Shown: positions 11,017 to 22,339 of the stretch, one piece after another
Layout: each line of letters begins with the position of its first letter
Numbering within the stretch: the stretch's first letter is position 1
From: Fistulifera solaris
Taxonomy: Eukaryota; Bacillariophyta; Bacillariophyceae; Naviculales; Stauroneidaceae
NCBI GenBank assembly: GCA_030295235.1
Contig: AP026144.1
Location: 831,167 to 895,166 of the forward strand
Direction of reading: 5' to 3'
DNA length: 64,000 nucleotides
Notes under the pieces: model-generated
What the model was told of the DNA's origin: nothing
The model's database searches: none
What the model saw: the letters and a program-made list of their open reading frames with translations, nothing else
Position numbers and translations under genes: made by a program

Positions 11017-11561
11017 GTTTTTTTTTTGTTCGTTTTGTGAACTCAAAAACTTTCAGATAGCAGTGAAGTGAAAGGACAGAGAAGAAAAACTGGAGCAATG
11101 CAACAAAGTTAAATCAAAAGCAGAGAACTTCTCGAAAGAAACTCAACACTCGATGAAGCGAAGACTTGTTTGCCAAACAAATCCAGCAACAAGAAATCTG
11201 CAAAACGAGGACGTTACTGGTATTGCGATCTTTTTTTTTTTTTCCAAAGTGTCAAAACGTCCGAAGAATTTTGTTTTTTGCGCGACGCTTCGGGATTTCG
11301 GGTCGCAAGATGGTGTTTGGAGTCGTCGGACAGACTGCCACGTGTTATTGTACACTTCATCTCTATATGACTATAGTGTGTATAGTTTAAAGTGCAGCGC
11401 ACCGTTTCGTCAAGCCAAAATCATCGGAGCGACATTTTTGTCGATACCTACAAACGACTCGATCCTTCGACACGAGTACCAGGTATAGTCATCGTCAGGA
11501 AATCCACAAAATGTGAGGCCCATCCCAGCGAAAAAGAAAGAAAGAAAGAAAGAAAGTCACC
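11017..11561. other. Divergent intergenic region
   Basis: Separates the small three-exon gene (-) from the protease gene (+). A (GAAA)n microsatellite lies at about 11532-11556, immediately before the protease start codon. ORFs inside are short and lack coding character. Confidence 0.4.
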
Positions 11562-13430
11562 ATGAATAAGCTGCGAATCCGAAAACTATGCTGTGCTCTC
11601 CTTTGTCTTGCCGTACATGCAAAGCAGTCAACAAGGCTGCGGCAACGGACGGGAGATCGAGCTGCATCCTTGCGAACCTCATCACCAAACACACAATCAC
11701 CCTATCGTCGCTATTTGATTCAATACGACGAAACTGCAGGCGGTGAAGCACTTTTATTACAACATGCAACACAATTACATCACTGGTTTGCGAATGAAAA
11801 AATAATGTCAGTGGATTTGGAAGACGAGGCTGTTTTGTTGTTGGAAAACCGTCCTGGAATTGTTGCAATCGAACCCGACCACCGTTGGGTCGCGCAGGGA
11901 TATTTTGAGCGAATGGTGGATCCATCGGAATTACACAAAAAACAAGGTCGATTCTTAACTTCGGAACAAAATCCAGAAGAAATTATCCCTTACGGCATTT
12001 CCATGGTACAAGCCGATCAAGTGACCATGGGGGATACACCGATCACGGTTTGTATTGTCGACACGGGCATTGCATTGGAACATCCCGATTTAGACGCCAG
12101 TTTAGTGACGGGGGCAGATCGGGAAACGGAAGATACTGCGGGGGTATCTACCATGTTGCTATGGAACAATGATGCACGAGGACATGGCACACATGTCGCG
12201 GGGACGATCATGGCGAAAGCCAATAATGGAATCGGTGTACGTGGTATGGGTCAAATACCCATCTTTGTGACGCGTGGGTTGGATGATTCCGGCAATGCTT
12301 TTGAATCCGATATTCGAGAAGCCATCGAGCAGTGTGAGGCAGCGGGTGCGCAAATCATCAGTCTCAGTTTGGGTGGCGATCAAATGAGTAATGCTATGCA
12401 AACACTGATACGGCGTTTGTACAATGAAAAGAATACGCTGATCTTTGCGGCGGCGGGAAATGCGGGAGAGTGGAAACTAGAATATCCGGCCTCAGATCCA
12501 ACGGTCATTTCGGTATCGGCGGTCGATGAGACCGAGTGGTTTTGGGATCAGGCCAATTACGGCCCTACGCTAGAGCTGATGGCACCGGGAGTAGGAATTT
12601 TATCAACCTCGGTCAATAGTTCAGGATCTTTTACTTATGCTGAATACTCGGGGACGTCTATGGCCGTACCGCATGCGTCGGCGGCAGCGGCGCTAGTGTG
12701 GAGTCACCATCCCGAATGCACGAACCATCAAATACGGTTCGTTTTAGCGGCGACTGCCAAAGATATGGGTGAAGCGGGATGCGATACGGATTTTGGATAC
12801 GGTATTGTTCAAGTGAAAGATGCACTGGACTTTCTCGACGCGTATCCTTGTCTCAATGCCACTTGGGGTGCCGCCCCGTTAACTGGCAATTGCACTGTTA
12901 TGGATGTTCCGACGGATCAAACAGTGGATGAGTATCGCGACAATACCAAGTCGCCAGCGGCTGCTCCGACTTTACTCAGCGATGCTCCCGTGATAACCAG
13001 TCGACCATTCGAGACCATATCACCAAGTGTAGTCGATACCAGAACTGAGCTTCCCAGTGCGCCTTCGAAGGAACGGACCGATGAGACTGAACCACCAACA
13101 ACTAATATTCCGGATGACCCCCTGGAGACGGAGCCGCCCGGTTTGGACGATCCAGCTCCTTTTGAGTTTCCTGAGGGAATTATAACTGACGAGACAGAAT
13201 CCGATGGACCAATGAAAGTACCCGAGGTGGACATCCCATCCAAAAATGCTGGTCCAGTTGATTTACCCGTGCAAGTTGGCGTTCCCATCAATCATCCCTT
13301 TGATCCTCCCGGCATTACGGTCCTGGAAATTCCTCCAGTCAACGCTCCCAGTACGAAAGTTTCGGAAACAGATCAAGAAAATACCAATTCGCCTACTGCT
13401 TTACCGATCATCGTACAAGTTTCCACTTAA
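11562..13430 (+). CDS. Secreted subtilisin-like serine protease (S8) with Pro/Thr/Glu-rich tail
   Basis: Encodes 622 aa. A signal peptide (residues 1-20, LCCALLCLAVHA) is followed by an inhibitor-I9-like propeptide (about 45-120). In the S8 catalytic domain (about 140-420) the triad is visible: Asp167 in CIVDTGI, His208 in RGHGTHVAGTI, Ser366 in SGTSMAVPHASAAAALV, with the oxyanion Asn300 in AAAGNAG. The rest (about 440-622) is a low-complexity Pro/Thr/Glu/Asp tail, likely extended and glycosylated. The start ATG directly follows a GAAA repeat and is the first in frame. Expected to be secreted and to cleave proteins outside the cell or in the endomembrane system. An in-frame TAA ends the ORF, but the same frame stays open for another 106 codons of similar composition. 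Confidence 0.92.
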   Translation: MNKLRIRKLCCALLCLAVHAKQSTRLRQRTGDRAASLRTSSPNTQSPYRRYLIQYDETAGGEALLLQHATQLHHWFANEKIMSVDLEDEAVLLLENRPGIVAIEPDHRWVAQGYFERMVDPSELHKKQGRFLTSEQNPEEIIPYGISMVQADQVTMGDTPITVCIVDTGIALEHPDLDASLVTGADRETEDTAGVSTMLLWNNDARGHGTHVAGTIMAKANNGIGVRGMGQIPIFVTRGLDDSGNAFESDIREAIEQCEAAGAQIISLSLGGDQMSNAMQTLIRRLYNEKNTLIFAAAGNAGEWKLEYPASDPTVISVSAVDETEWFWDQANYGPTLELMAPGVGILSTSVNSSGSFTYAEYSGTSMAVPHASAAAALVWSHHPECTNHQIRFVLAATAKDMGEAGCDTDFGYGIVQVKDALDFLDAYPCLNATWGAAPLTGNCTVMDVPTDQTVDEYRDNTKSPAAAPTLLSDAPVITSRPFETISPSVVDTRTELPSAPSKERTDETEPPTTNIPDDPLETEPPGLDDPAPFEFPEGIITDETESDGPMKVPEVDIPSKNAGPVDLPVQVGVPINHPFDPPGITVLEIPPVNAPSTKVSETDQENTNSPTALPIIVQVST

Positions 13431-13751
13431 TGGCCATCCATGATTCCCACCAGTCAATTGGAAGAGACAGATGGCAATGATGAAACATCGGATACCACAG
13501 AAAAGGATGATATCATAGAAGGAGTCGAGACATTAAACGAGGCCACCAACGGATTCGAAACTATCGAGAAAGAAACGTCGCCACGGTCCGAAGCTACATT
13601 TTCGGCCTTTTTGAGTCCGTTTGATGGCACCGGCCCGAGCTCTCCTCTCATCCCCTCCTCCGGACGAGACTTCTTTCCAGACGATCAAACTAGTTCCATC
13701 ACCCTACCGGGTCGTCGAAGTAAACAACCTTTTCGAGGGATATGGAACTAG
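13431..13751 (+). other. In-frame continuation of the protease tail after a TAA codon
   Basis: Directly downstream of the protease stop (13428-13430) the same frame is open to a TAG at 13749-13751. It encodes a Thr/Glu/Asp/Ser-rich stretch (TSQLEETDGNDETSDTTEKD and similar) like the tail before the stop. It may be former tail sequence cut off by a point mutation, a sequence error, or a readthrough extension. There is no evidence that it is translated. Confidence 0.5.
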
Positions 13752-14055
13752 ACGAACAATTTGAAGTCTAGGAATAGGATGGAAATACCAGTACAGGTTG
13801 GTCCATACCTGTAATGAACAAATGTTCAGTTCGTGAATGAAAATGGAGACTTACTTGCGTAGTACTCATGCAACATGCGCACCAATGCTACTTCGTGTAT
13901 ACTCCGCGTTTCTTTCGCAATAAATAAAATAAATAATGCGCATTATTTATTTATTGTTACGAATATTGTATTTTGCATTCCTTCTTGTTTCATTCCTTAT
14001 TATTACAAGCATTCCCTTTCCTTTATTCACTTGCTTTCCTTCTACAAAACACAAG

Positions 14056-14945
14056 ATGACTCTTTTCGCAATCATCAATTGCCGTTCCTCATTTGTCTTT
14101 TGGTAACGCTGATCAGTCTTTTGTTGTTGACGCGACCGCGCAACGATGCGACGGTGATCGTTTCCTCGCAGCAACAACAACCTACCCACGGATTGCCGCG
14201 GCGCATTCTTGAAGTGGGATTACCACGTTCAGGTTCCTTGGCGATTCATCAATTTTTGCGTGTCAATCTCACGAAATGCAAAGTAGTAGTCTTCATTATT
14301 GTTGTGAGGCAACGAAAACAAAATTTCCTTGCCATGAACGAACGATCGGTGAAACGATTCATCAAAATGCTTTAAACGAAAAGCCATTGTTGCAGAACTG
14401 TGGTGCGGACGACGAAACACGTGTTTATACGGCATTACACGTCGAAGCGGCGGAACCGTACGGTTACTTTTTGCCACAACATTTTGCCTTACCCCTTTTT
14501 CTTCAAGACTATCCCGACGCGGTATGGATTTTGCCGCAACGACAAAATGCTGCTACGTGGGCGACTTCGGTGTTGCACTGGCATTCGGAAACGCAACGAT
14601 TCTTATCGTCCTTTGGTCTTCGAAAAAGGAAACACGTATCGCACCGGCCAATGATCAAGAAGCGAGCCGCATCACGAAAGGATTGCAAGTCGCGGTGGAA
14701 CACGCGTACGATCCTCAAACACACGCCCAAAAGAAGCAACAATTGATGGGCATTTACGACCGTCATACGCAAAAGTACGAACCATGGCACAACAACACAA
14801 TATACGTTTGGTGGAAATCAATATCGATGATCCGCACGCGGGTGCACTGTTGCAAACCGAATTCCCTTCTTTGAACAGCAATTGTTGGTCTTTTGATGCT
14901 TCAGCCTTGGATGAAGATTGGAAGAATTTGACATTGCCCTTTTAA
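14056..14945 (+). CDS. Sulfotransferase-like type II membrane protein, frame broken at several A-runs
   Basis: Pieces in three frames form one protein. The N-terminal piece has a membrane anchor (LPFLICLLVTLISLLLL) and the PAPS-binding-type loop ILEVGLPRSGSLAIHQFL. The next piece runs from SSSLHYCCEATKTKFPCHER to FLSSFG, the third from ETRIAPAND to YDRHTQK, and the last is LVEINIDDPHAGALLQTEFP through DWKNLTLPF. Each junction needs one added base in an A-run: 14280-14282, 14623-14627 and 14771-14774. The best start (14056) is itself one base out of frame with the anchor; one added T in 14063-14066 would fix it. The C-terminal LVEINI..DPHAG resembles the end of Golgi sulfotransferase-like proteins. 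Likely a lumenal Golgi enzyme acting on glycans, substrate unknown. Alternatively a recent pseudogene. Confidence 0.65.
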
Positions 14946-14991
14946 ACACAGAATACTTATCATATACTTTTCCAAAAAAAGAACTATTCCT

Positions 14992-17900
14992 TTATTTTTT
15001 CGATTGTAAGCGATTTCGAATATCACAATGCATGTTCGTCAGAAAGGCCACGTAATCCTTTTCTCCCACGTTGGCGTCTTCGACCAACAAACTTAAAATG
15101 CCGGTTTCACGCAATCCTTGATGATCGGGTTGTTGGAATACGGGAATGATGGCCGGATTCGTTGCACGTGGACTGTTTTGGACCACAAGCGACAACCAAT
15201 GCTCCAAAATTTCGTGATGACGACGAGCACACAATTCTTTTGTGTCCTCGGGGATGAGACGACCCAAATACATAAAGATTCGCAAACCATCGTCGATCAG
15301 ATAAATACCATCGTCCTGAAAAGATTCCATAGTAGGACGCACCAGCGGTGGCATATCTTGGGTGTCTTGCGAATTTAAATCGATGGAATAGATATTGGGA
15401 TACAACAGTGACATACAGGTAGAAGGGTTGCTTTGGAGGAGCTGGACATTGAAATAGCCTCGCTCATCTCCCGTTGGTTGGATTCGAGCACTCGCGGAGG
15501 ACGGATCGCGACAGGGAAACCCCGGGGCCAGCAAAGGCATCTTGATGAGACACATGCAAAATAACGGGAGAAGCTGCAAGCGTGATGGAAGCAATAATTG
15601 ACCGGTGGGACTGGATATCGCCGGAGTGTTCAGTCGGTAATTGACCAGCATATTCAAGCATGTGGCGTACAATGCATCGCGAGCTTTTTGGCGGGGTATC
15701 ATTTTGTCGTCCTTCTTTTGCTCGTTGATTGTTTTTACTAAATGCGTGTGCGTCGTGCGCACGATGTACGGAAGGATGGCAGCAAAGTCGGCGCTTTGAA
15801 ATACATCGTTGGCCGATTTCGCGATAGGAATGGCCAAAGTTGATACGCGAACCAATCGTCGACCTGATGAAGAGGTATACAATAATGCTGTTTGAAAGTA
15901 CACCATCGAGCTGGATTTTGGAAGCCCGCCTACGCGGTGATCCAGTTCCACGGATATGCATGTATTGGGTGACAACGACGCCAATTCAAGTTCGGGGGAA
16001 TCACCAAGAGCGCCTTCTCGCGACGTACCAGGAGCGCAAACAAAATTCTTGATTTGAACACCAGCCGAACAACGAACTTTGAAGACTGCGTCCCAACCAG
16101 AAAATGTCCGGATGTTGCTTCGTAAATTATTGTAGAGCGATTCTTCCCATTGCACTGCTTGTACCCAGTAGAGGCGTCCACTCGTAAGTCTACACAATTC
16201 ACCCAATGAAGCAAGACCCAAAAAGCTATTGGCGCTCACGGATCCGGTGTGCATGACAATGTCAAAGGAGACTCGATTTGTGACGCATTCGTCGGCCAAT
16301 TTGGAATAAAATGATGCGGAATTTTCATCTTCATTTCCTTCTGGCTTTTGTTGAACTTGTACTGGTACATAGGTCATCGTATTCTCTGCTCTAGATCGTC
16401 CCAAAAGTAAAGCCTGACTCTCTTCCCTATACGCCAAGCTACCCACCCCGAAATTGGGCCTTCGCCACGTCAAAGAGTTCCTCGTCCTCCGGATGAGGCC
16501 AAGGCGTTGGACAGGAACATCAGAGCAGCTCCACCACAGCTTAATTCTGATCCATCTAATCCATATGCATTTCGTGCAAACGATTCTTTGCGCCATTGCT
16601 TCAAATCTAAATTGTCTAGAAACTGACACCATGCGTCTGCAGACTCATTCATCACAAATGTCCATTCCTCCAATGGTGCGGGTGTAAAAGGATCCTCTGT
16701 TACGTCAGCAACGACCATACAAGATATTTCACCACTGGAAGCATTCCATCGAGGAATCATGATCCCCATGGAAGAGACAAGACACAAGCCAATGCGCGGC
16801 GCCGCCCCTAAAGCTTGCTGCTGAAAATGATCCGTCATATCTTGTCCTAATTTCTGCAACATGGATTTGTATGCTTCCACGTGAGGAGATGTCAAATCCA
16901 AGACGTATAACTGTACCGGCTGTACGGGAGTGGGACGTGTGATGTAAGGACCGGTCACTTCCCATTCCACCGTGGCTTCCGGACGTGCCGTGACGAGAGC
17001 CTGCGTTTGGGCCACCCCGCAAAAAAATGCATTTGTGATCCGTGGCAAATGGATTCGCATATGCTAAACAGTTCGTACACCGGGGAGGTGCATTGGTAAT
17101 TGGGAGCATGGGTACCGATACGGTCGTCTCTCTAGTCTCTTCCGGCAAAGAAGGTACAAAGTCTTGCGACGGCACTGCCAAGGGTACGCACTGCAAAGCC
17201 AATGGTATATCTCCCGTACTATGCCATTGCGCACGGCTGGCGGGGAATTGATACACTGTGCTACGCAATATATGCGGTGCCGCATTCCCATCGTCAATGA
17301 CGGTATCTGGTAGCTGGGACGGTGGTGGCTGTCCCATTTGCGCCCGCGGATAGTATGGCGATACTGATAATGTCGACAAGGGCCGTGGAATCAAAGACAC
17401 GTCAATGCTGTCCTGGTAGGGTGTGGGTGTCGGTGGTGGTGGTTGTGGACCTCGAGCATGAGATGGAGGATATGCGCGGCTCTGTGAGGAAGGATACATA
17501 GTCTGGGTATGCGTCGAAGGCGGGTACATTTGACTTGGTGGTGCTGGAGGCGGCGCGTAAGATGGAGGATGCATCGGCATTTGATCTTGAGTGGACGGCG
17601 GATACACTTTTCCGTGCGGCGGGGGATCTGGGTGCAGTTGACTCGATTGCGAAAAAGGGATATTGCTCTGGGCACCAAGAGGAGGAGGAGGTGGTGGTGG
17701 AGGAGGCACCTGACTCTGTGAAGGGGGCGGTTGCATCTGACTCGGTTGAGAAAGAGGAGGAGGAGGAGGCGGTTGCATCTGACTTGGTTGCGAAAAAAGA
17801 GGAGGCGCATAATTCTGTGAGGAATATCGAGGTCCCTGAGTCGGTTGAGCAGAATGGCTGTTTACACCAAAAGGAGCCACATAACTTTGTGACGGAGGAG

Positions 17901-18324
17901 GAGGCATCTGGCTTTGTGACGGTGAAGGACTTGGCGGATTGTACGATAATGTCGGAAATGTTTGACCTGGCACTGGGGCCGGAGGGGCAGGCTGCGGCAT
18001 CGTGGATGTCTCAGTAGACGCAAGCGACGGCGGAGCAGAAAAAGTCGTCGGAGGATGCATAGGAGGCGGTATTCTTTTGTGTGCTCCGGTGCTACCTCCA
18101 GACATGGGAGGAGGCGGAGGAGGAAAACGAGCATTATGTGCTGAAGAAGTGACTCCGTTGACCGGTTGCGGCTGTTGTGATTGAAAAGTCATCGACTGCT
18201 GCTGCAGAGGAGGCAGAGGAGCCGCAAAACGAGGAGCGCTGGAAACTGTAGATTGTGGAAACTGTTGCGCCTTGTCCCCATTTTTTCCAGGCGGCGGAGG
18301 CGGAGGCAGAGGAAAAGAAGGCAT
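14992..18324 (-). CDS. SEC24: COPII vesicle coat subunit SEC24, three frame errors
   Basis: About 1,100 aa. The first about 330 residues are Pro/Gln/Ser-rich, as usual for SEC24. The zinc finger has CTNC, then KCIFCGVAQ once an extra base in the A7 run 17021-17027 is removed. Trunk domain follows (VQLYVLDLTSPHVEAYKSML, IGLCLVSSMGIMIPRWN, GGAALMFLSNALASSGGR). Two further one-base excesses, in GG at 16480-16481 and CCCC at 16446-16449 (plus-strand positions), are needed to connect GGR-ELFDVAKAQFR to VGSLAYREESQALLLG. Beta-sandwich, helical (KARDALYATCLNMLVNYRL) and gelsolin-like domains (DDGIYLIDDGLRIFMYLGR) complete the protein. SEC24 selects cargo on ER exit sites with SEC23 and the GTPase SAR1. 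An essential gene, so the breaks are probably sequence errors. It ends 47 bp from the convergent sulfotransferase. Confidence 0.92.
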
Positions 18325-19186
18325 ATTTTATTTTCTCCTCTTTTCGCAAATTGTATTTACCGTGCGTTTGCGAATCCTTTACTATTGAGTGTTCCTTCCT
18401 TGATAAATGATCCAAGGGGGTATTGCATATCAAGAGTAAATGATTAGTTCAGCAATCGGCTGGTTGAAAAGCGTGTTTTTGCTTTGGGAGGATCATCATG
18501 GTTGACCAAAAGTCGAATCCGCGCGTGCCGCGGATCATTGCGTCGCGTCGCCAGAAGTCGCTGTCGCACTAAACGTGACACAATCTCAACAAGACTCCCT
18601 AATTGCTTAATGCTATACACATTCAGTCCCAGGTCGCTACAGTTAGTTCTCTACATCGATCAAAGGGAATTAATTTTTCAATGTTTTTCCATGCGAGCAA
18701 CGTTTCGCGATCTCGCTCGCAAAAGTACGACATTCAATAGTCGTCAGTCGTCAGTCAGTCTTGTGTCTGGGTCTTGGATACTCTCGACATTTAAGAGTGT
18801 GGGTGTACTACTACGTACAAAGTGGTTGGAGAAAATGTGCATGAATTTGTTACGAAGCATTATCACAACAGAAATTGAGGTGGCATTTACTTATTTAGTT
18901 CATTCACGGTCAGAAACCCTCATCTTAAGAATGTAAAGAGATGTGTTGATGTTCATTCCATAATTCCGTTCGTTGACCAAAAACAACATCCGTCCAAATT
19001 TCAAACGAACGTTTCATGACGAACCGCAACAAGGCTCCCGGATTTCTTGCACTTTTCCGGGAAGCTTTCATACTTCTCCTTATTTTTCAATTCCTACAAA
19101 GACCTCGCACACAGAGAAAGAAACACAGCAATGCCATTGTTCCTTGAACGCAAAAGGCGAGTCGAGCACGGTCGTTGATTGATATC
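18325..19186. other. Divergent intergenic region
   Basis: Between SEC24 (-) and the next plus-strand gene. A 150-codon ORF at 18484-18936 has no recognisable domain and was not called. Nothing else seen. Confidence 0.4.
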
Positions 19187-20017
19187 ATGCATCCCTCCCA
19201 ACGACGCTCGCCGTCACCGAAACGTCGTGCGCAGCGACCGCAACAACAGGACGTCTCGACAGACTCGACGGTGTCGAGCTGTATCAGTTACAGCGAAGAA
19301 GGCACGGGAAGTTTCCACAGTGATCGAAGGAAGTGTGTGCGCTTTAGCACCGTTTCGACGCACTGGATTCAATGTGATAAGACCACAACCGTCGAATCGG
19401 TCGATCATCACGAGATTCGCAAATCCGCCATGGCTCTGGAACGTATCATCGGAGCTCTCAAAATCGAAGAATATCAACGAATGGCATCCTCGACACGGAA
19501 ACCGAAAGTAAAAGTTGAATCCAAAGAGACGACGACACAGCAACCCCGACGGATTCGCGTGGCGACGCGATCTCCTCCCGAACACAGCAATCGCCGCCGC
19601 ATTCTCGTCCGGGCATCATCTCTTTCGATATTGCCTACCGAAAAACGCACGCGCAGTCCGTCTCCGCTACGTCGCGCTGTATCTCCCCTTCGCCGTGCGG
19701 CATCCCCGCTCCGCCGGTTCCGAAACGCGGACGAAAAGGAAAATACGAAGACGACCAGCAGCATTCATAAAAGCAACAGTCACACAGAATGCCGCAACAG
19801 CAAAAACAGCAGCAACGTAGGTAGCCGCAAGAGCAAAAAGAGCAGCAGTAGTAACACTGATAGCCGCAATACCAAAAGCACAAAACACAGCATCAGCAGC
19901 AGTATCGATAACAACGACAAGGATACAGGTCCCGGTTTCCGATTTTTACGAACGGATTCCTTTTCTCGATTAGGGCGTTCGATGAGATCGCCGCGAAAGA
20001 AACGAGTAGATCCTTAG
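19187..20017 (+). CDS. Orphan Ser/Arg-rich basic protein with VRFSTV motif
   Basis: 276 aa from the ATG at 19187 (MHPSQRRSPSPKRRAQRP). The N-terminal third contains RKCVRFSTVSTHWIQCDK and a helical stretch HHEIRKSAMALERIIGALKI. The rest is Ser/Arg/Lys/Asn-rich, with three repeats of the type SPLRRAxSPLRR near residues 160-180 and a C-terminal RFLRTDSFSRLGRSMRSP. The many SP and RxxS sites suggest a phosphorylated, possibly nuclear protein. The V-x-F-x-x-V core resembles motifs in the genes at 21364 and 30980. Family not recognised. Confidence 0.65.
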   Translation: MHPSQRRSPSPKRRAQRPQQQDVSTDSTVSSCISYSEEGTGSFHSDRRKCVRFSTVSTHWIQCDKTTTVESVDHHEIRKSAMALERIIGALKIEEYQRMASSTRKPKVKVESKETTTQQPRRIRVATRSPPEHSNRRRILVRASSLSILPTEKRTRSPSPLRRAVSPLRRAASPLRRFRNADEKENTKTTSSIHKSNSHTECRNSKNSSNVGSRKSKKSSSSNTDSRNTKSTKHSISSSIDNNDKDTGPGFRFLRTDSFSRLGRSMRSPRKKRVDP

Positions 20018-20439
20018 TATTTCCGGACAAGTGATGGATGAGCTCAATTGAGCAGACATGTAGGGTGCCAATAGAATAGAATTTTTCCCTTTTAATAGAG
20101 GAGGAGTCTTCTCTCAACCAATGAGATCGTAAACAAAAAATAGACTAGGCACAACCAAAAGCAAAGCACACATTTAAAAGTCCGGTCGATGGATTGCAAC
20201 GTAGTCGGAAGAGTAAAGACCTCAAACGTGAGAGTAGTTCGCGCATGTTTACCGTTGCAGTCAGAACGAAAACAAGAGCTCTTTGGTCTTTACGATTCGT
20301 TTCCTGAACTTAGCTTTTTAAATCATTCGTTGAAAGGCAGATGAGTGCGTGTCTACTTGATATGCTTTGAGTCGGGAGTGTGCGTTAGATATTGCACCTC
20401 AGCTTGACGTTTTCGCTTCCGTCGCCGAAACCCAATGAA
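20018..20439. other. Intergenic
   Basis: About 420 bp between a plus-strand gene end and a pseudogene. No ORF of note and no repeat seen. Confidence 0.4.
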
Positions 20440-20785
20440 ATGCGTTTGTGACATTTATTTGTACGCCTCGATGATACTAGATTCGAGCATTTTCCAGCGT
20501 AAATGCGTCTCGAAAGTTCCTTCGTTCTCGGGCATAATGCATGCGATTCAATTCATAATCGTCCACCGAACACGTCAAAAGCCATTCGACTTAATCGGCT
20601 TCGTGGACATGTTTGACTGAAACTCGACCAAATGAGACTGATAAACGACCGTCATCATCCGAAACAGAGCCCTCGTCGCTTGAGGCGTCGCGCACGGCGG
20701 CAGAAATCATGACAATATGCTGTCGGAGAGAATAAGAAGAGAGTGGCACTTTGTAAAAAAAATTAGATGCCCATGAGATTGTCAC
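20440..20785 (-). pseudogene. Decayed paralog of the gene at 21364-21816
   Basis: Reading 20785 to about 20440 on the minus strand gives SVSFGRVSVKHVHEAD, then a TAA, then VEWLLTCSVDDYELNRMHYA followed by RERR in the same frame. The intact neighbour has VTFGRVYVKHVHETDQVDWL and LLSCSVDDYELNKMHHARER, so a CAA Gln codon has become TAA (20591-20593). After RERR the copy loses frame and similarity; a SSIIEAYK piece matching SSVEAYKF of the neighbour survives with another stop behind it. The sequence is therefore a relic, not an assembly slip. Its N-terminus (LSSYSLRQHIVMIS, DASSDEGSVSDDDGR) also parallels the neighbour's. Confidence 0.8.
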
Positions 20786-21363
20786 TCAAAATATCGTTCA
20801 TCTATTTACTAATTCATCGTTTCTCAAAGAGGCCTGGAAACGATTCCATGTTGTATGAATGAGTTTGCCCCGACATGCATCTCACTGGTCAACAACATTT
20901 ATCAAAAAGTGATCTGCCACCCGCCTTTTCTATCACTATCACTGGAAACTGGAAAGTTCGTAGGCCTCACTTCATGATGCACACAGTAGAGTAGCATGAC
21001 AGGGTGTCTGTCATAGTACACAAAACACGAATGAATGAACGATACCTGGAAAGGTTCACTTGAACGCAGTCACGGCTTAGAACACCAATCACGAGTTCCC
21101 GCTTTATCCTCAAAATAAAGGGGAGCTTGTTGACTTTGATGCTAGCAACTCATTCGTTTAGCGTAAAATAGAGGTTACTTTTAACATTTCGTTGTCTCGT
21201 ATTGTCTTTTGCTGATCGGCACGTACCGAAGTATATTGTGGGCGCGAGGTGCTTTCTGTCGAAAATGATGATCGGTGAAGCGGTATTGTTTGCTTGGATC
21301 GGTACCACAGAAGCTATAGGGCTGTTTGGCTGAAATTCAGAAGCAGCAGAAGCGATTCGGTAA
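20786..21363. other. Intergenic
   Basis: Spacer between the relic copy and the intact paralog; presumably holds the relic's former promoter. No ORF or repeat of note. Confidence 0.35.
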
Positions 21364-21816
21364 TCACGAAGCGCTGAAAAACCAAAAGAACGACTCCTTT
21401 TTAGCGTTCTCTTGCATCCTCTCTTGTTCTAGCCGCCGGCGTTGCTTTTTTTCAAAGGCTAGTGAGTTTGTTTGAGCCATGAATTTGTATGCCTCAACAG
21501 AGCTTAATTCGGGAAATTGTTCCATCGTCAGAGTCCCACGATTCACCTCAATAGCGGCCTTCCTTCTCTCTCGTGCGTGGTGCATCTTATTTAACTCGTA
21601 ATCATCCACCGAGCATGACAGCAACCAGTCGACTTGATCGGTTTCGTGTACATGCTTCACGTAAACGCGACCAAAGGTGACTACGGTAGAATTGCTATTA
21701 GAAAACGAACTGTCCTCGCTTGTCGACGACGACTCCGTCTCATCGTGGCTGTCGTCCAATATAGCCGGATAGAAGATGATATCTCGTAAGGAGGACGACC
21801 TGAGCAAACGAAACAT
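21364..21816 (-). CDS. Orphan 150-aa protein with VTFGRVYVKHVHE motif
   Basis: A single-exon gene of 150 aa starting MFRLLRSSSLRDIIFYPAIL. An acidic Ser-rich stretch (residues 24-45) is followed by VTFGRVYVKHVHETDQVDWL, then SVDDYELNKMHHARERRKAA, a helical region (MEQFPELSSVEAYKFMAQTN) and a charged C-terminal helix (KKQRRRLEQERMQENAKKES). No membrane segment. Looks like a small cytosolic or nuclear regulatory or scaffold protein. A decayed copy lies about 600 bp downstream on the same strand, which implies tandem duplication followed by loss of one copy. Function unknown. Confidence 0.65.
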   Translation of the reverse strand: MFRLLRSSSLRDIIFYPAILDDSHDETESSSTSEDSSFSNSNSTVVTFGRVYVKHVHETDQVDWLLSCSVDDYELNKMHHARERRKAAIEVNRGTLTMEQFPELSSVEAYKFMAQTNSLAFEKKQRRRLEQERMQENAKKESFFWFFSAS

Positions 21817-22339
21817 GAGTTCTGAGTTTAAGACAAACGATAGATGATGAATTTAAATCATGCAAAAGTGGCAATCAGCGCAATGAGAAGGAGAATTATC
21901 GTCAGTCGTCTCATTTATTCAAGGACGGGAGTGTTTTTTGAAAAGATCGCTTGTGCGTGCCGCGGGCTCGGTGTGCAGCTTGTACTAATTTGTTCAATCA
22001 CTTTCTCACTGGAAATTTCGCTTTTTTCAATAGAACGAAATTGTAGAGACAGGTAGCAGTAAAAAGTAGCAATACGAACTCAGCACTCATTACTCACGAC
22101 TCATTGTACTGAGCACTATCCGAAGTGGAATTCAAAACGACTAGCTATCAGATTTTAAGTACTGTTACCATCGGAGAGGTTCATTGCCCTTTGCCCTGTA
22201 AACGTTAACGATAATGTAGTGGGGGAACTAGGGGTTCGACTTTCGTCACTTATAGAAACCGATTAGTAATTACAGCTTCGATATAAATCTTAATGAGGTC
22301 TAATTAAACCCACAAATAACAAGCTTACACTTCGCACCA
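21817..22339. other. Intergenic
   Basis: About 520 bp upstream of the 21816 start codon, so it should include that gene's promoter. A 70-codon plus-strand ORF at 21844-22056 has no coding support. Confidence 0.35.

Noticed and set aside
16729-18144. Plus-strand ORFs opposite the Pro-rich part of SEC24
   Set aside because: Arg/Glu/Gly-rich shadows of the proline-rich coding strand.
18484-18936. 150-codon plus-strand ORF
   Set aside because: Composition is Ser/Arg/Leu without pattern; no domain; lies in a divergent promoter region.
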